From: Halopseudomonas maritima
Lineage (GTDB): Bacteria; Pseudomonadota; Gammaproteobacteria; Pseudomonadales; Pseudomonadaceae
Assembly (NCBI RefSeq): GCF_021545785.1
Contig: NZ_CP079801.1
Coordinates: 1,178,001-1,242,000, forward strand
Reading direction: 5' to 3'
Length of the DNA stretch: 64,000 bases
In this document: positions 1-8,900 of the stretch, one piece after another
Numbering within the stretch: position 1 is the stretch's first letter
How the letters are laid out: every line of letters begins with the position of its first letter
Notes under the pieces: generated by a model
Told to the model about the DNA's origin: nothing
Database searches by the model: none
What the model saw: only the letters and a program-made list of their open reading frames with translations
Position numbers and translations under genes: made by a program

Positions 1-1394
1 TGCGTGACGGCCGCCTGAGCCAGCTCAGCGACGCTGCGCTACCGGCGGTCGAGCAGGGCTTGGACGCGTTGGTACAGAAGGTTTACGACAAACTGGCATT
101 CGACTCCTGCCACGACCCGCTAACCGGCTTCCTGACGCGCAAGGCGTTTTGCCGCGCGCTGGCACAACAGGTCGCCAGCCCCACTGAAGAAGAGCACCCC
201 GGCTACAGCCTGCTGTTTATCGACGTGCTGCAATTCAAGATAATCAACAACGCCTGCGGTTATGACGCTGGCGACCAGTTTCTCACCGAGTTGTCGCGCC
301 GCCTGGCCAACTTCCTGCCACCGGATACCCTGGTCGGCCGCCTGGGCGCTGACCAGTTTGCACTGTTACTGGATGAGGATGCCGAAACCCTGGGCTACAA
401 CAGCGCACGCCAGCTCAAGGGCATGATCGAAGAGGCCCGTTTTCACTATGAGGGCCATAGCTTCGTCATCAACACGGCGCTGGCACTGGCTGGCCTGGAG
501 CGCGGCAGCAGCAAAGTCATGGAACGCCTGCGTTCGGTGGAGGCGGCTGCCAGCCTCTCCAAGAAAAAGGGCTACAAGGATGTACTTGTGGTGCGCCCTG
601 GCGACCGTCAACTGGAACGGCTGGACGAGGTCATGGCCTGGGTCACGCGCATCAACCGCGCGCTGGACAACGACAATCTGGCGTTGCGCTGCCAGCAAAT
701 CACCCCGATCAATGCCAGCAACGGCGCCCTGCCCCACTACGAAGTGCTGCTCAGCGTGCTGGACGATCAGGGCGAAGCGATGCCGCCGGCGGAGTTCATC
801 AGGGTGGCAGAAGAATACAACCGTATGGCAGCAGTGGATCGCTGGGTCATCGAGCATGTACTGCTATGGATGTACCACAACGCCGATCAGCTCCCGTTGT
901 TCGGCGGCTTTTCAGTCAATCTGTCGGGCCAGAGCCTGAACGATGAGACCTTTCTGGACTTCATCTTTGACGCACTGGTGCGCTACCCGGTGCCGCGCGA
1001 CAAGCTGGTGTTCGAGATCACCGAAACCGTGGCCATCACCAACCTCGAAGACGCCGCCGACTTTATCCGCGAAATGCGCGGCATTGGCTGTCGCTTTTCG
1101 CTGGATGACTTTGGCGTTGGCCAATCCTCCTACTCCTACCTCAAGCAGCTGCCGGTCGACTTCATCAAGATCGATGGCAACTTTGTGCGCGATATCAACA
1201 ACAGCGATGTCGACTACGCCCTGGTCAAGTCGATCACCGAGATGGGGCACTACCTGCACAAGAAGGTGATCGCCGAGTACGTTGGCAACCAGCCGACCCT
1301 CAATACGGTCACCGAACTGGGGGTGGATTATGCCCAGGGCTACCTGTTTGGCCAGCCGCTGATGCTCGACGCACTGGACCTGCGCCCACGCTGA
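1..1394 (+). CDS. C-terminal part of a degenerate GGDEF-EAL protein (5' end outside window)
   Basis: The frame is open from base 3, so the gene starts upstream. What is visible is a GGDEF domain followed by an EAL domain, the architecture of cyclic-di-GMP enzymes and receptors. The GGDEF signature is replaced by GADQF (bases 345-359), so cyclase activity is unlikely. The EAL signature is EVL (741-749), while later EAL motifs are largely kept (NLS, FEITE, DDFG, KID), although the usual AEGVE reads AEYVG. FimX and LapD are known proteins with degenerate motifs that bind c-di-GMP rather than turn it over. I infer a receptor or weak phosphodiesterase. The N-terminal domains cannot be judged here. 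Confidence 0.85.
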   Translation, partial: RDGRLSQLSDAALPAVEQGLDALVQKVYDKLAFDSCHDPLTGFLTRKAFCRALAQQVASPTEEEHPGYSLLFIDVLQFKIINNACGYDAGDQFLTELSRRLANFLPPDTLVGRLGADQFALLLDEDAETLGYNSARQLKGMIEEARFHYEGHSFVINTALALAGLERGSSKVMERLRSVEAAASLSKKKGYKDVLVVRPGDRQLERLDEVMAWVTRINRALDNDNLALRCQQITPINASNGALPHYEVLLSVLDDQGEAMPPAEFIRVAEEYNRMAAVDRWVIEHVLLWMYHNADQLPLFGGFSVNLSGQSLNDETFLDFIFDALVRYPVPRDKLVFEITETVAITNLEDAADFIREMRGIGCRFSLDDFGVGQSSYSYLKQLPVDFIKIDGNFVRDINNSDVDYALVKSITEMGHYLHKKVIAEYVGNQPTLNTVTELGVDYAQGYLFGQPLMLDALDLRPR

Positions 1395-1453
1395 GCCTCT
1401 ACGGCGACGACAGCCTGCGCGCCCAATACGCCCCAAAATAAAGCACTCAAGCA

Positions 1454-1483
1454 CCCTGTGCTGCACCATGCTGCAGCACAGGG
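1454..1483. promoter_or_regulatory. Perfect 12-bp inverted repeat, possible NtrC-like enhancer or terminator
   Basis: CCCTGTGCTGCA and TGCAGCACAGGG are exact inverse complements around a six-base loop. The centre contains TGCACCA, which matches one NtrC half-site; the other half is poor. It lies about 100 bp upstream of the start predicted from the sigma-54 promoter, the usual enhancer distance. It could equally be a terminator for the preceding gene, but there is no T-run. Confidence 0.4.
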
Positions 1484-1543
1484 ACCCACCGCCGCCAGCG
1501 CCCATGCCGCGCAAAGCCCCGCGGCCAGGGCCTTCGCCCCTAT

Positions 1544-1559
1544 TGGCCCGCACCTTGCT
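1544..1559 (+). promoter_or_regulatory. Candidate sigma-54 (RpoN) promoter
   Basis: TGGCCCGCACCTTGCT matches the RpoN consensus TGGCACG-N4-TTGCW with one mismatch. The invariant GG (1545-1546) and GC (1557-1558) are separated by exactly 10 bases. Transcription would begin near 1570, about 40 bases before the riboswitch. RpoN/NtrC control fits a nitrogen-scavenging operon. Confidence 0.65.
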
Positions 1560-1611
1560 TGCAGTTCAGGTGTTCGCACTCCAACAGACGGCGTAACACA
1601 CAACTTGCAAA

Positions 1612-1708
1612 TAGAGCGCTAGGGTTCCGGCTGCCAACGCAGCGACTGGTCCGAGAGCACTCGACCTTTCAGACAAAGGTTACACGGCGGGATAAAAGCC
1701 CGGGAGAC
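1612..1708 (+). ncRNA. Guanidine-I riboswitch (ykkC class)
   Basis: The conserved ykkC blocks appear in the right order: CTAGGGTTCCG near 1619, GGTCCGAGAG at 1648-1657, and ACACGGCGGGATAAAAGCCC followed by GGGAGA at 1682-1707. These blocks form the guanidinium-binding core of this class. It lies in the leader of the transporter gene, 54 bases before the ATG. Class I riboswitches turn on genes for guanidine export or breakdown. Confidence 0.94.
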
Positions 1709-1761
1709 GATTGGCAACACTGCCAGGAGTGCTCCACGTGACATTGACTGAGAGGTTTCCG

Positions 1762-2805
1762 ATGAAAAAATTCTCCGCCCTGCTACTTAGCTCCCTGCTG
1801 CTGTCCTCCGGCGCCCAGGCGCAGGACAGTTTCAAGCTCTGCTGGTCTATCTACGTTGGCTGGATGCCCTGGGCCTACGGCGCCGAGCAAGGCATCGTCA
1901 AGAAGTGGGCCGACAAGTACGGCATCGATATTGAAGTCGTACAAATCAACGACTACATCGAGTCCATCAACCAGTACACCGCCGGCGAGTTTGACGCCTG
2001 CACCATGACCAACATGGACGCGCTGACCATTCCGGCGGCCGGTGGCGTGGACAGCACCGCGCTGATCGTCGGCGACTTCTCCAACGGCAACGACGGCATC
2101 GTGCTCAAGGGCAAGGAGCAACTTGCCGACATCAAGGGCCAGAACGTCAATCTGGTCGAGCTGAGCGTGTCACACTACCTGCTGGCCCGCGCACTGGACT
2201 CGGTGGGCCTGAGCGAAGCCGATGTGCAGGTGGTCAACACCTCTGACGCCGACCTAGTCGCCGCCTACAGCACCAGCGACGTGACCGCGGTCGCCACCTG
2301 GAACCCGCTGCTGAGCGAAATCAGCCAGCAACCCAACAGCACCGTGGTGTTCAACTCGGCGCAGATTCCGGGCGAGATCATCGACCTGCTGGTAATCAAC
2401 ACCGACACCCTGGCCGCCCACCCGGAACTGGGCAAGGCGCTGACCGGCGCCTGGTACGACATCATGGCCACCATGAGCAGCGACAGCGAAGAGGGTGTTG
2501 CCGCCCGCAGCTACATGGCAGAGGCCTCCGGCACCGATCTGGCCGGTTACCAAGCCCAGCTCGCCGCCACCAAGATGTTCTACACCCCGGCCGCTGCACT
2601 GGAGCTGACCAACAGCGCCCAGCTCAAGCAGACCATGCAGTACGTCGCCGAGTTCTCCTTCGACCACGGCCTGCTGGGTGACGGCGCACCGGATGCCAGC
2701 TTTATCGGCGTACAGATGCCCGCTGGTGACTACGGCGATAGCGGCAATGTGAAATTCCGCTTTGACCCGACCTACATGCAGATGGCTGCCGACGACCAGC
2801 TCTGA
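1762..2805 (+). CDS. ABC transporter substrate-binding protein, urea/guanidine carboxylase-associated
   Basis: A 347-residue periplasmic binding protein of the NMT1/TauA-like type found beside 'urea carboxylase' genes. The N-terminus is a classical signal peptide (MKKF, hydrophobic core, AQA cleavage site near residue 20). The start at 1762 is preceded by GAGAGG and fits the signal peptide. It is the first gene after the guanidine-I riboswitch and is followed by permease and ATPase genes. The family is usually annotated as urea uptake. The riboswitch suggests that guanidine or a guanidino compound is the ligand, which is inference. Confidence 0.9.
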   Translation: MKKFSALLLSSLLLSSGAQAQDSFKLCWSIYVGWMPWAYGAEQGIVKKWADKYGIDIEVVQINDYIESINQYTAGEFDACTMTNMDALTIPAAGGVDSTALIVGDFSNGNDGIVLKGKEQLADIKGQNVNLVELSVSHYLLARALDSVGLSEADVQVVNTSDADLVAAYSTSDVTAVATWNPLLSEISQQPNSTVVFNSAQIPGEIIDLLVINTDTLAAHPELGKALTGAWYDIMATMSSDSEEGVAARSYMAEASGTDLAGYQAQLAATKMFYTPAAALELTNSAQLKQTMQYVAEFSFDHGLLGDGAPDASFIGVQMPAGDYGDSGNVKFRFDPTYMQMAADDQL

Positions 2806-2820
2806 GCCCTGAACCAAAAC

Positions 2821-2838
2821 GGGCGCGGCTGCGCGCCC
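2821..2838 (+). promoter_or_regulatory. Intercistronic GC hairpin between binding-protein and permease genes
   Basis: GGGCGCG and CGCGCCC pair perfectly around GCTG, 15 bases after the stop codon and 7 before the permease start. Hairpins here often stabilise binding-protein mRNA or lower downstream expression. There is no T-run. Confidence 0.45.
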
Positions 2839-2845
2839 CAGCGGG

Positions 2846-3670
2846 ATGCACATGAAGCGACTGATCAACCTCACACCGCCACCGGCCAGTAAGCTGTTCC
2901 TCGGCCTGCTGCCGTTCGCCCTGCTGCTCCTGCTCTACGTGGTGGCCTCGGACGCGCGGCTGGCCGAAAACGCCAACGACAAGCTGCTGCCGGCCTTCAG
3001 TCAGATGGGCGCTGCTATCGAGCGCATGGCGCTGGAGCCGAGCAAGCGCACCGGCGAATACCTGTTCTGGCAGGACACCGCCAGCAGCCTCAAGCGCCTC
3101 GCGCTGGGCGTGCTGATCGCTGCCGCCATCGGCCTGGCGCTGGGGCTGTTTACCGGCGCCCTGCCGCTGGTACACGCCGGGGTCAGCCCGCTGCTGACGG
3201 TGGTGTCGCTGATACCGCCGCTGGCGATTCTGCCGGTGCTATTCATTCTGTTCGGCCTGGGTGAAGCCTCCAAGGTGATCCTGATCGCCATCGGCATCAC
3301 CCCGTTCATTGCCCGCGACCTGCAGCGCCGCACCCAGGAAATCCCCAGCGAGCAACTGGTCAAGGCGCAGACCCTCGGCGCCAACACCAGCCAGATCATG
3401 GTCCGCGTGCTGCTGCCGCAGCTGATGCCCAAGCTGATCGACGCGGTGCGCCTGTCGCTCGGCGCCGGCTGGCTGTTCCTGATCGCCGCCGAAGCCATCG
3501 CTGCCACCGACGGTCTGGGTTATCGCATCTTCCTGGTCCGCCGCTATATGTCGATGGACGTGATCCTGCCGTACGTGGCCTGGATCACCCTGCTGGCGTT
3601 CCTGTTCGACTGGCTGCTGGCGACCCTGTCGCGCCGCCTGTTCCCGTGGAACGCCCAAGGAGCCCACTGA
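2846..3670 (+). CDS. ABC transporter permease
   Basis: A 274-residue inner-membrane permease of the binding-protein-dependent (SsuC/TauC-like) family. Several hydrophobic segments are visible (near residues 18-35, 85-110, 115-150, 205-225, 240-262), with the cytoplasmic EAA-type loop around residues 165-190. It belongs with the preceding binding protein and the following ATPase; its TGA overlaps the ATPase ATG by one base. An in-frame ATG two codons downstream (2852) is an alternative start. The transported substrate is inferred from context only. Confidence 0.9.
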   Translation: MHMKRLINLTPPPASKLFLGLLPFALLLLLYVVASDARLAENANDKLLPAFSQMGAAIERMALEPSKRTGEYLFWQDTASSLKRLALGVLIAAAIGLALGLFTGALPLVHAGVSPLLTVVSLIPPLAILPVLFILFGLGEASKVILIAIGITPFIARDLQRRTQEIPSEQLVKAQTLGANTSQIMVRVLLPQLMPKLIDAVRLSLGAGWLFLIAAEAIAATDGLGYRIFLVRRYMSMDVILPYVAWITLLAFLFDWLLATLSRRLFPWNAQGAH

Positions 3671-4452
3671 TGATTGAAGTCAAGAACGTCGGCAAGCGCT
3701 ACGACGACAACGTGGTGCTTGAGCGTCTGAACGTCACCGTGCAGGAGGGCGAGTTTGTCACCCTGGTCGGCGCCTCCGGCTGTGGCAAGAGCACCTTCTT
3801 GAAGATGCTGCTGGGCACCGAATCCCCCACCAGCGGCGAGCTGCTGCTCGACGGCAAGCCGATTGCCGATGAACCCGGCCCGGATCGCGGCATCGTGTTC
3901 CAGCAGTATTCGGTGTTCCCGCACATGACCGTGCTGGAAAACGTGATGGCGGCGGTCGGCTTTGCCCAGCGCGGGCTGACCGGTTACCTGTTCGGCAGCA
4001 AGCGCAAGCAGGCCCGCCAGGACGCCGAAGCCATTCTCAAGGAAGTTGGCCTCGGCCACGCGCTGAAGAAGTACCCGCACGAACTGTCCGGCGGCATGAA
4101 GCAGCGTCTGGCGATTGCCCAGGCGCTGCTCGGCAAGCCGCGCATTCTGCTGCTGGACGAACCCTTCGGCGCACTCGACCCGGGCATCCGCGCCGACATG
4201 CACGAGCTGGTGCTGCGCCTGTGGCAGGAGCACAAGCTGACCATCTTCATGGTCACCCACGACATCAAGGAAGGCTTTCACCTCGGCACCCGCCTGTGGG
4301 TGTTCGACAAGCTGCGACACGACCCGCACGCACCGCAAGCCTTTGGGGCCACCATCACCTATGACCTGCCGATCGACCACCGCGCCCGGCAGCCTGCGCC
4401 GCAAACCACCGAACAAACCATTGCCCCGCTGCTGGCCGAAGCCGCCAGCTGA
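3670..4452 (+). CDS. ABC transporter ATP-binding protein
   Basis: A 260-residue nucleotide-binding subunit. Walker A GASGCGKST is at residues 34-42, with Q-loop (FQQYSVFPHMTVLEN), signature LSGGMKQR, Walker B ILLLDEPFG and a switch histidine in THD. The start at 3670 overlaps the permease stop (TGATG) and follows AAGGAG; an in-frame ATG at 3646 would run into the permease gene and is less likely. The C-terminal tail after the ATPase core is short and proline/alanine-rich. It powers the same importer as the two preceding genes. Confidence 0.92.
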   Translation: MIEVKNVGKRYDDNVVLERLNVTVQEGEFVTLVGASGCGKSTFLKMLLGTESPTSGELLLDGKPIADEPGPDRGIVFQQYSVFPHMTVLENVMAAVGFAQRGLTGYLFGSKRKQARQDAEAILKEVGLGHALKKYPHELSGGMKQRLAIAQALLGKPRILLLDEPFGALDPGIRADMHELVLRLWQEHKLTIFMVTHDIKEGFHLGTRLWVFDKLRHDPHAPQAFGATITYDLPIDHRARQPAPQTTEQTIAPLLAEAAS

Positions 4453-4478
4453 GCCACCGAATCACGGAGACAAGGCAG

Positions 4479-5195
4479 ATGACCCTGAACACCTACACCA
4501 CTGAAATCGCCGGCGCCAGCCACTGGTCGCTGCGCGTGCGCAAGGGCACCCTGATGCGCCTGACCGACCTGGCCGGCGATGCCAACATCGGCATGCTGTT
4601 CTACAACCCGGAAAACCTGCTGGAGCGCTACAACGCACCAGACACCCTCAAGTGCCAGCACACCTTCAAACTGACCCGCGGCAACTGCCTGTACTCCGAC
4701 ATGGGCCGCATCTTCGCCTCCATCGTCGAAGACGATCTGGGCTGGCACGAAAGCGTCTGCGGCAACAGCAACGCCGCTCAGGTGGCCGAACGCTGGGGCG
4801 CACGCGACTACCAGAACGCCCGCAACGAATGGCACCAGAACGGCTACGACGCCTTTCTGGTCGAGCTGGCCAAGTACGGCCTGGGCCGCGCCGACATGGC
4901 CGCCAACCTGAACCTGTTCAGCAAGGTCGCCACCGACGACGAAGGCCGCATGCAACTGGTCTCAGGCCACAGCAAGGCCGGCAGCCAGGTCGCCCTGCGC
5001 TTTGAGATGGACACGCTGGTGCTGCTGCATACCTGCCCGCACCCGCTCAGCAGCGCCGAGAGCTACCCCTACACGCCGGTGCGCATCGAGCTGAGCGAAG
5101 CAGCGCCTGTGAGCGATGACGACTTCTGCCGCAACTTCCGCCCGGAAAACCAGCGCGGCTTCCAGAACAACGCCCTGTACCACCTGGGCAAGTAA
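4479..5195 (+). CDS. DUF1989 protein, larger carboxyguanidine deiminase subunit (urea carboxylase-associated)
   Basis: A 238-residue member of the DUF1989 pair long called urea carboxylase-associated or urea amidolyase-associated proteins. In related bacteria the pair forms the heteromeric carboxyguanidine deiminase CgdAB, which converts carboxyguanidine made by guanidine carboxylase to allophanate and ammonia. The tandem partner follows 11 bases downstream, and both sit between the transporter and carboxylase genes. The start is supported by GGAG upstream. I have not assigned the A or B letter because I cannot tell which subunit is which from sequence alone. Confidence 0.88.
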   Translation: MTLNTYTTEIAGASHWSLRVRKGTLMRLTDLAGDANIGMLFYNPENLLERYNAPDTLKCQHTFKLTRGNCLYSDMGRIFASIVEDDLGWHESVCGNSNAAQVAERWGARDYQNARNEWHQNGYDAFLVELAKYGLGRADMAANLNLFSKVATDDEGRMQLVSGHSKAGSQVALRFEMDTLVLLHTCPHPLSSAESYPYTPVRIELSEAAPVSDDDFCRNFRPENQRGFQNNALYHLGK

Positions 5196-5206
5196 GCGAG
5201 GACACC

Positions 5207-5845
5207 ATGATCAAGCACAGCTCCCTGCTCCCCGAAAACGCCGCCTCGCGCACCACCATCGGCGCCGGCGATTACTACATCGGCATCGTCAAGGCCGGCC
5301 AGACCCTGCGCCTGCTGGATCTGGAAGGCAATCAGGCCGCCGACACCCTGTTCTTCAGCGCCGCCAACCCGGTCGAGCGCTACAGCGCCACCGACACCAT
5401 TCGCGAACAGGGCAACGTCTACCTGACCGCCGGCTCGGTGATTCGCTCGAACGAAAACAACCCGATGCTGGAAATCGTCGCCGACACCTGCGGCCGTCAC
5501 GACACCCTCGGCGGCGCCTGCGCCAGCGAAAGCAACACCGTGCGCTACGACCTGGAAAAGCGCTGCATGCACTCGTGCCGCGACAGCTGGATGCTGGCGG
5601 TGGCGGAAAACCCGCAATACGGCATCAGCAAGCGCGACATCACCCACAACATCAACTTCTTCATGAACGTGCCGGTGACCGCCGAGGGCGGCCTGACCTT
5701 TGAAGACGGCATTTCCGGCGCCGGCAAGTACGTTGAGCTGACCGCGCTGATGGATGTGGTGATCCTGATATCCAACTGCCCGCAGCTGAACAACCCGTGC
5801 AACGGTTACAACCCGACGCCAGTTGAGTTGCTGGTCTGGAACTGA
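5207..5845 (+). CDS. DUF1989 protein, smaller carboxyguanidine deiminase subunit (urea carboxylase-associated)
   Basis: A 212-residue paralogue of the preceding gene, sharing the pattern 'D(L) GNQAADTLFF...ERYSATDT' that corresponds to 'GDANIGMLFY...ERYNAPDT' in the neighbour. Cysteines cluster at CGRHDTLGGAC and in the region around KRCMHSC. It is the expected partner in a carboxyguanidine deiminase complex. GAGGA precedes the ATG. The next gene, the carboxylase, follows after a 111-base leader holding a second guanidine riboswitch, so pair and carboxylase may be differently controlled. Confidence 0.88.
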   Translation: MIKHSSLLPENAASRTTIGAGDYYIGIVKAGQTLRLLDLEGNQAADTLFFSAANPVERYSATDTIREQGNVYLTAGSVIRSNENNPMLEIVADTCGRHDTLGGACASESNTVRYDLEKRCMHSCRDSWMLAVAENPQYGISKRDITHNINFFMNVPVTAEGGLTFEDGISGAGKYVELTALMDVVILISNCPQLNNPCNGYNPTPVELLVWN

Positions 5846-5898
5846 GGGAGCCGCAGAGAAGCTACCTGCGGTCCCCGTAAAACGTGACACAACATCTT

Positions 5899-5943
5899 CA
5901 GTGGACGACCACTGTCGTAAGAAGCAGCCTGGGACGGCCCGGC
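5899..5943 (+). ncRNA. Guanidine-II riboswitch (mini-ykkC)
   Basis: Two tandem hairpins each carry the class-defining ACGR tetraloop. P1 is CAGTGG-ACGA-CCACTG at 5899-5914. P2 is CTGGG-ACGG-CCCGG at 5929-5942 with a U-G pair. The 13-base linker and position just before a Shine-Dalgarno (AAAGG, 5944-5948) fit the mini-ykkC class, whose hairpins dimerise on guanidinium. The left arm of P2 (AGCCT, 5926-5930) can pair with AGGCT (5946-5950), which would hide the Shine-Dalgarno when P2 is not formed. That predicts translation on with guanidine. Confidence 0.86.
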
Positions 5944-5956
5944 AAAGGCTAGCGAC

Positions 5957-8900
5957 ATGTTCAACAAGGTTCTGATCGCCAACCGTGGCGCCATCGCCAC
6001 CCGTATCATCCGTACCCTGCGCACCCTCGGTGTCGGCTCCGTTGCCGTTTACGCCGAGTGCGACGCCGACAGCCTGCACGTGCGGCTGGCCGACGAGGCC
6101 TACAGCCTCGGCGACGGCGCCGCCGCCGACACCTACCTGCAGGTCGACAAGCTGCTGGCCATCGCCGCCGAAACCGGCGCCCAGGCCATCCACCCCGGTT
6201 ACGGATTCCTCAGCGAGAACGCCAACTTCGTGCGCCGCTGCGAGGCCGCCGGTGTCGCCTTTATCGGCCCGACGCCCGAACAGATGCTGGCCTTCGGACT
6301 CAAGCACCACGCCCGTGAGCTGGCCGAGCAGGCCAATGTGCCGCTGCTGCCAGGCACCGATCTGTTGACCGATCTGGCTGCCGCCAAGGCAGAAGCCGCG
6401 CGTATCGGCTATCCGGTCATGCTCAAGAGCACCGCCGGTGGCGGCGGTATCGGCATGCAGCTGTGCCACAGCGAAGACGAGCTGTCCGGCGCCTTCGACA
6501 GCGTCAAGCGCCTTGGCGCCAGCAACTTTGCCGACGATGGCGTGTTCCTGGAAAAATTCATCGCCCGCGCCCGGCATATCGAGGTGCAGGTGTTTGCCGA
6601 CGGCAAGGGCAGCGCGCTGGCACTCGGTGAGCGTGACTGCTCCAGCCAGCGCCGCAATCAGAAAGTGGTTGAAGAATGCCCGGCACCGAATCTGAGCGAC
6701 GCGGTGCGCAGCGAGCTGCACGCCACCGCTGAAAAGCTGCTGTCCAGTGTCAGCTACCGCAACGCCGGCACCGTCGAGTTCATCTACGACGCCGACAGCC
6801 ATCAGTTCTACTTCCTTGAAGTAAACACCCGCCTGCAGGTTGAGCACGGCGTCACCGAAGAGGTGTTCGGCGTTGATCTGGTCGAGTGGATGGTGCGTCT
6901 GGCCGCTGGCGAAGAGCTGGAGCTGAACGCCCGCCGCGCCAGCCTTGCGCCCAAGGGCCATTCCATTCAGGTACGCCTGTACGCCGAAGACCCGTTCCGC
7001 GACTTCCAGCCCTGCGCGGGCCTGCTGAGCGAAGTGGCCTTCCCCTCCGGCGACGGCATCCGCATCGACCACTGGATCGAATCCGGGCTGGAAGTGCCGC
7101 CCTACTTCGACCCGATGCTGGCCAAGGTTATCGTCCATGCCGAAGACCGCGCCGCCGCGCTGACCAAACTGCAGAGCACGCTGGACGCGACCCGCCTGTA
7201 CGGCAGTGAAACCAACCTCGACTACCTGCGCGCGCTGACCCGCGACCCGGCGCTGCTGGCTGGCGAAGTCACCACCCGCTACCTCAACAGCTTCCGCTTC
7301 CAGCCGGCGCGCATCGACGTGCTGGCCGGCGGCACCCAGACCACCATTCAGGACTTTCCGGGCCGCACCGGCAGCTGGGATGTCGGCGTACCGCCGTCCG
7401 GCCCGTTCGACAGCTATGCCTTCCGTCTCGGCAACCGCCTGCTGGACAACCCGGCCGATGCCGCCGGGCTGGAAATCACCCTGCAGGGCCCGACCCTGCG
7501 CTTTGCCAGCGCCAGCCAGATCGTGCTGAGTGGCGCGGAAATCGACGCCAAACTGGACGAGCAACCTATTGCCGCCTGGCAGGTCATCGACGTTGCTGCC
7601 GGTCAAACCCTGACCCTTGGCCGCATCAAGGAAGCCGGTGCCCGCGCCTATCTGGCGGTACTTGGTGGCCTGCAATGCCCGGACTACCTCGGCTCCAAGT
7701 CCACCTTCACCCTCGGTCAGTTTGGCGGCCACAACGGCCGCGCGCTGCGCACCGGCGATGTGCTGCACCTGAGCGCGTCGGCCAGCCCGGTCGCGTCTGC
7801 TGAGGTGCCGAGCGAGCTGCGCCCGGCGATCAGCAACCAGTGGGAGCTGCGGGTGATCTACGGCCCGCACGGCGCGCCGGATTTCTTTACCGGCAAGGAT
7901 ATCGACAGCTTCTTCGCCACCGACTGGGAGATTCACTACAACTCCAGCCGCACCGGCGTGCGCCTGATCGGCCCGAAACCGGAGTGGGCGCGCAAGGACG
8001 GCGGTGAAGCCGGTCTGCACCCGTCCAACATTCACGACAACGCCTACGCCTTCGGCACCGTCGACTTCACCGGTGACATGCCAGTGATCCTCGGCCCGGA
8101 CGGCCCGTCGCTCGGTGGCTTCGTCTGCCCCGCGACCGTGATTACCGCCGACCTGTGGAAGCTCGGCCAACTGCGCGCCGGCGACACCCTGCGCTTTGTA
8201 CCGGTCAGCATCGAACAGGCGGTTGCGCTGGAGGCGGCGCAGATTGAGCAGATCGACGCCCTCGCCGCCAAGCCGGTTGAGTGGGTGCCAGTACCGGTCG
8301 ACAGCCCGATCCTCAAGCGCCTGCCCGCCGAGCAGTTCGGTGACGAGATCGTCTACCGCGCCGCCGGCGACCAGTTCCTGCTGGTCGAATACGGCGAGCA
8401 GATGCTGGATATCCGCCTGCGCTTTCGCGCCCACGCGCTGATGCAATGGCTGCAGCAGAACCCGGTGGCCGGCCTGCGTGAGCTGACGCCGGGGATCCGC
8501 TCGCTGCAGGTGCATTTCGACAGCCAGCAATTGAGCCATGACGCCCTTCTGGGTCATCTGCTCAAGGCCGAGCAGGCACTGTCGGAAAGACTCAACGAGT
8601 TGGCGGTGCCCTCGCGCATCGTGCACATCCCGCTGTCGTGGGATGACGAGGCCTGCCAGCTGGCGATAGAAAAATACACCCAGTCGGTGCGCAAGAACGC
8701 GCCCTGGTGCCCGAGCAACCTGGAGTTCATCCGCCGCATCAACGGCCTGGACAGCATCGACGACGTCAAGAAGGTGCTGTTCGAGGCGTCGTATCTGGTC
8801 ATGGGCCTGGGCGACGTCTACCTCGGCGCGCCGGTAGCCACACCGACCGACCCGCGCCACCGTCTGGTGACCACCAAGTACAACCCGGCGCGCACCTGGA

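Noticed and set aside
1711..1761. Upstream in-frame extension of the substrate-binding protein
   Set aside because: It would place 17 residues before a perfect signal peptide and overlap the riboswitch expression region; the ATG at 1762 has a ribosome site.
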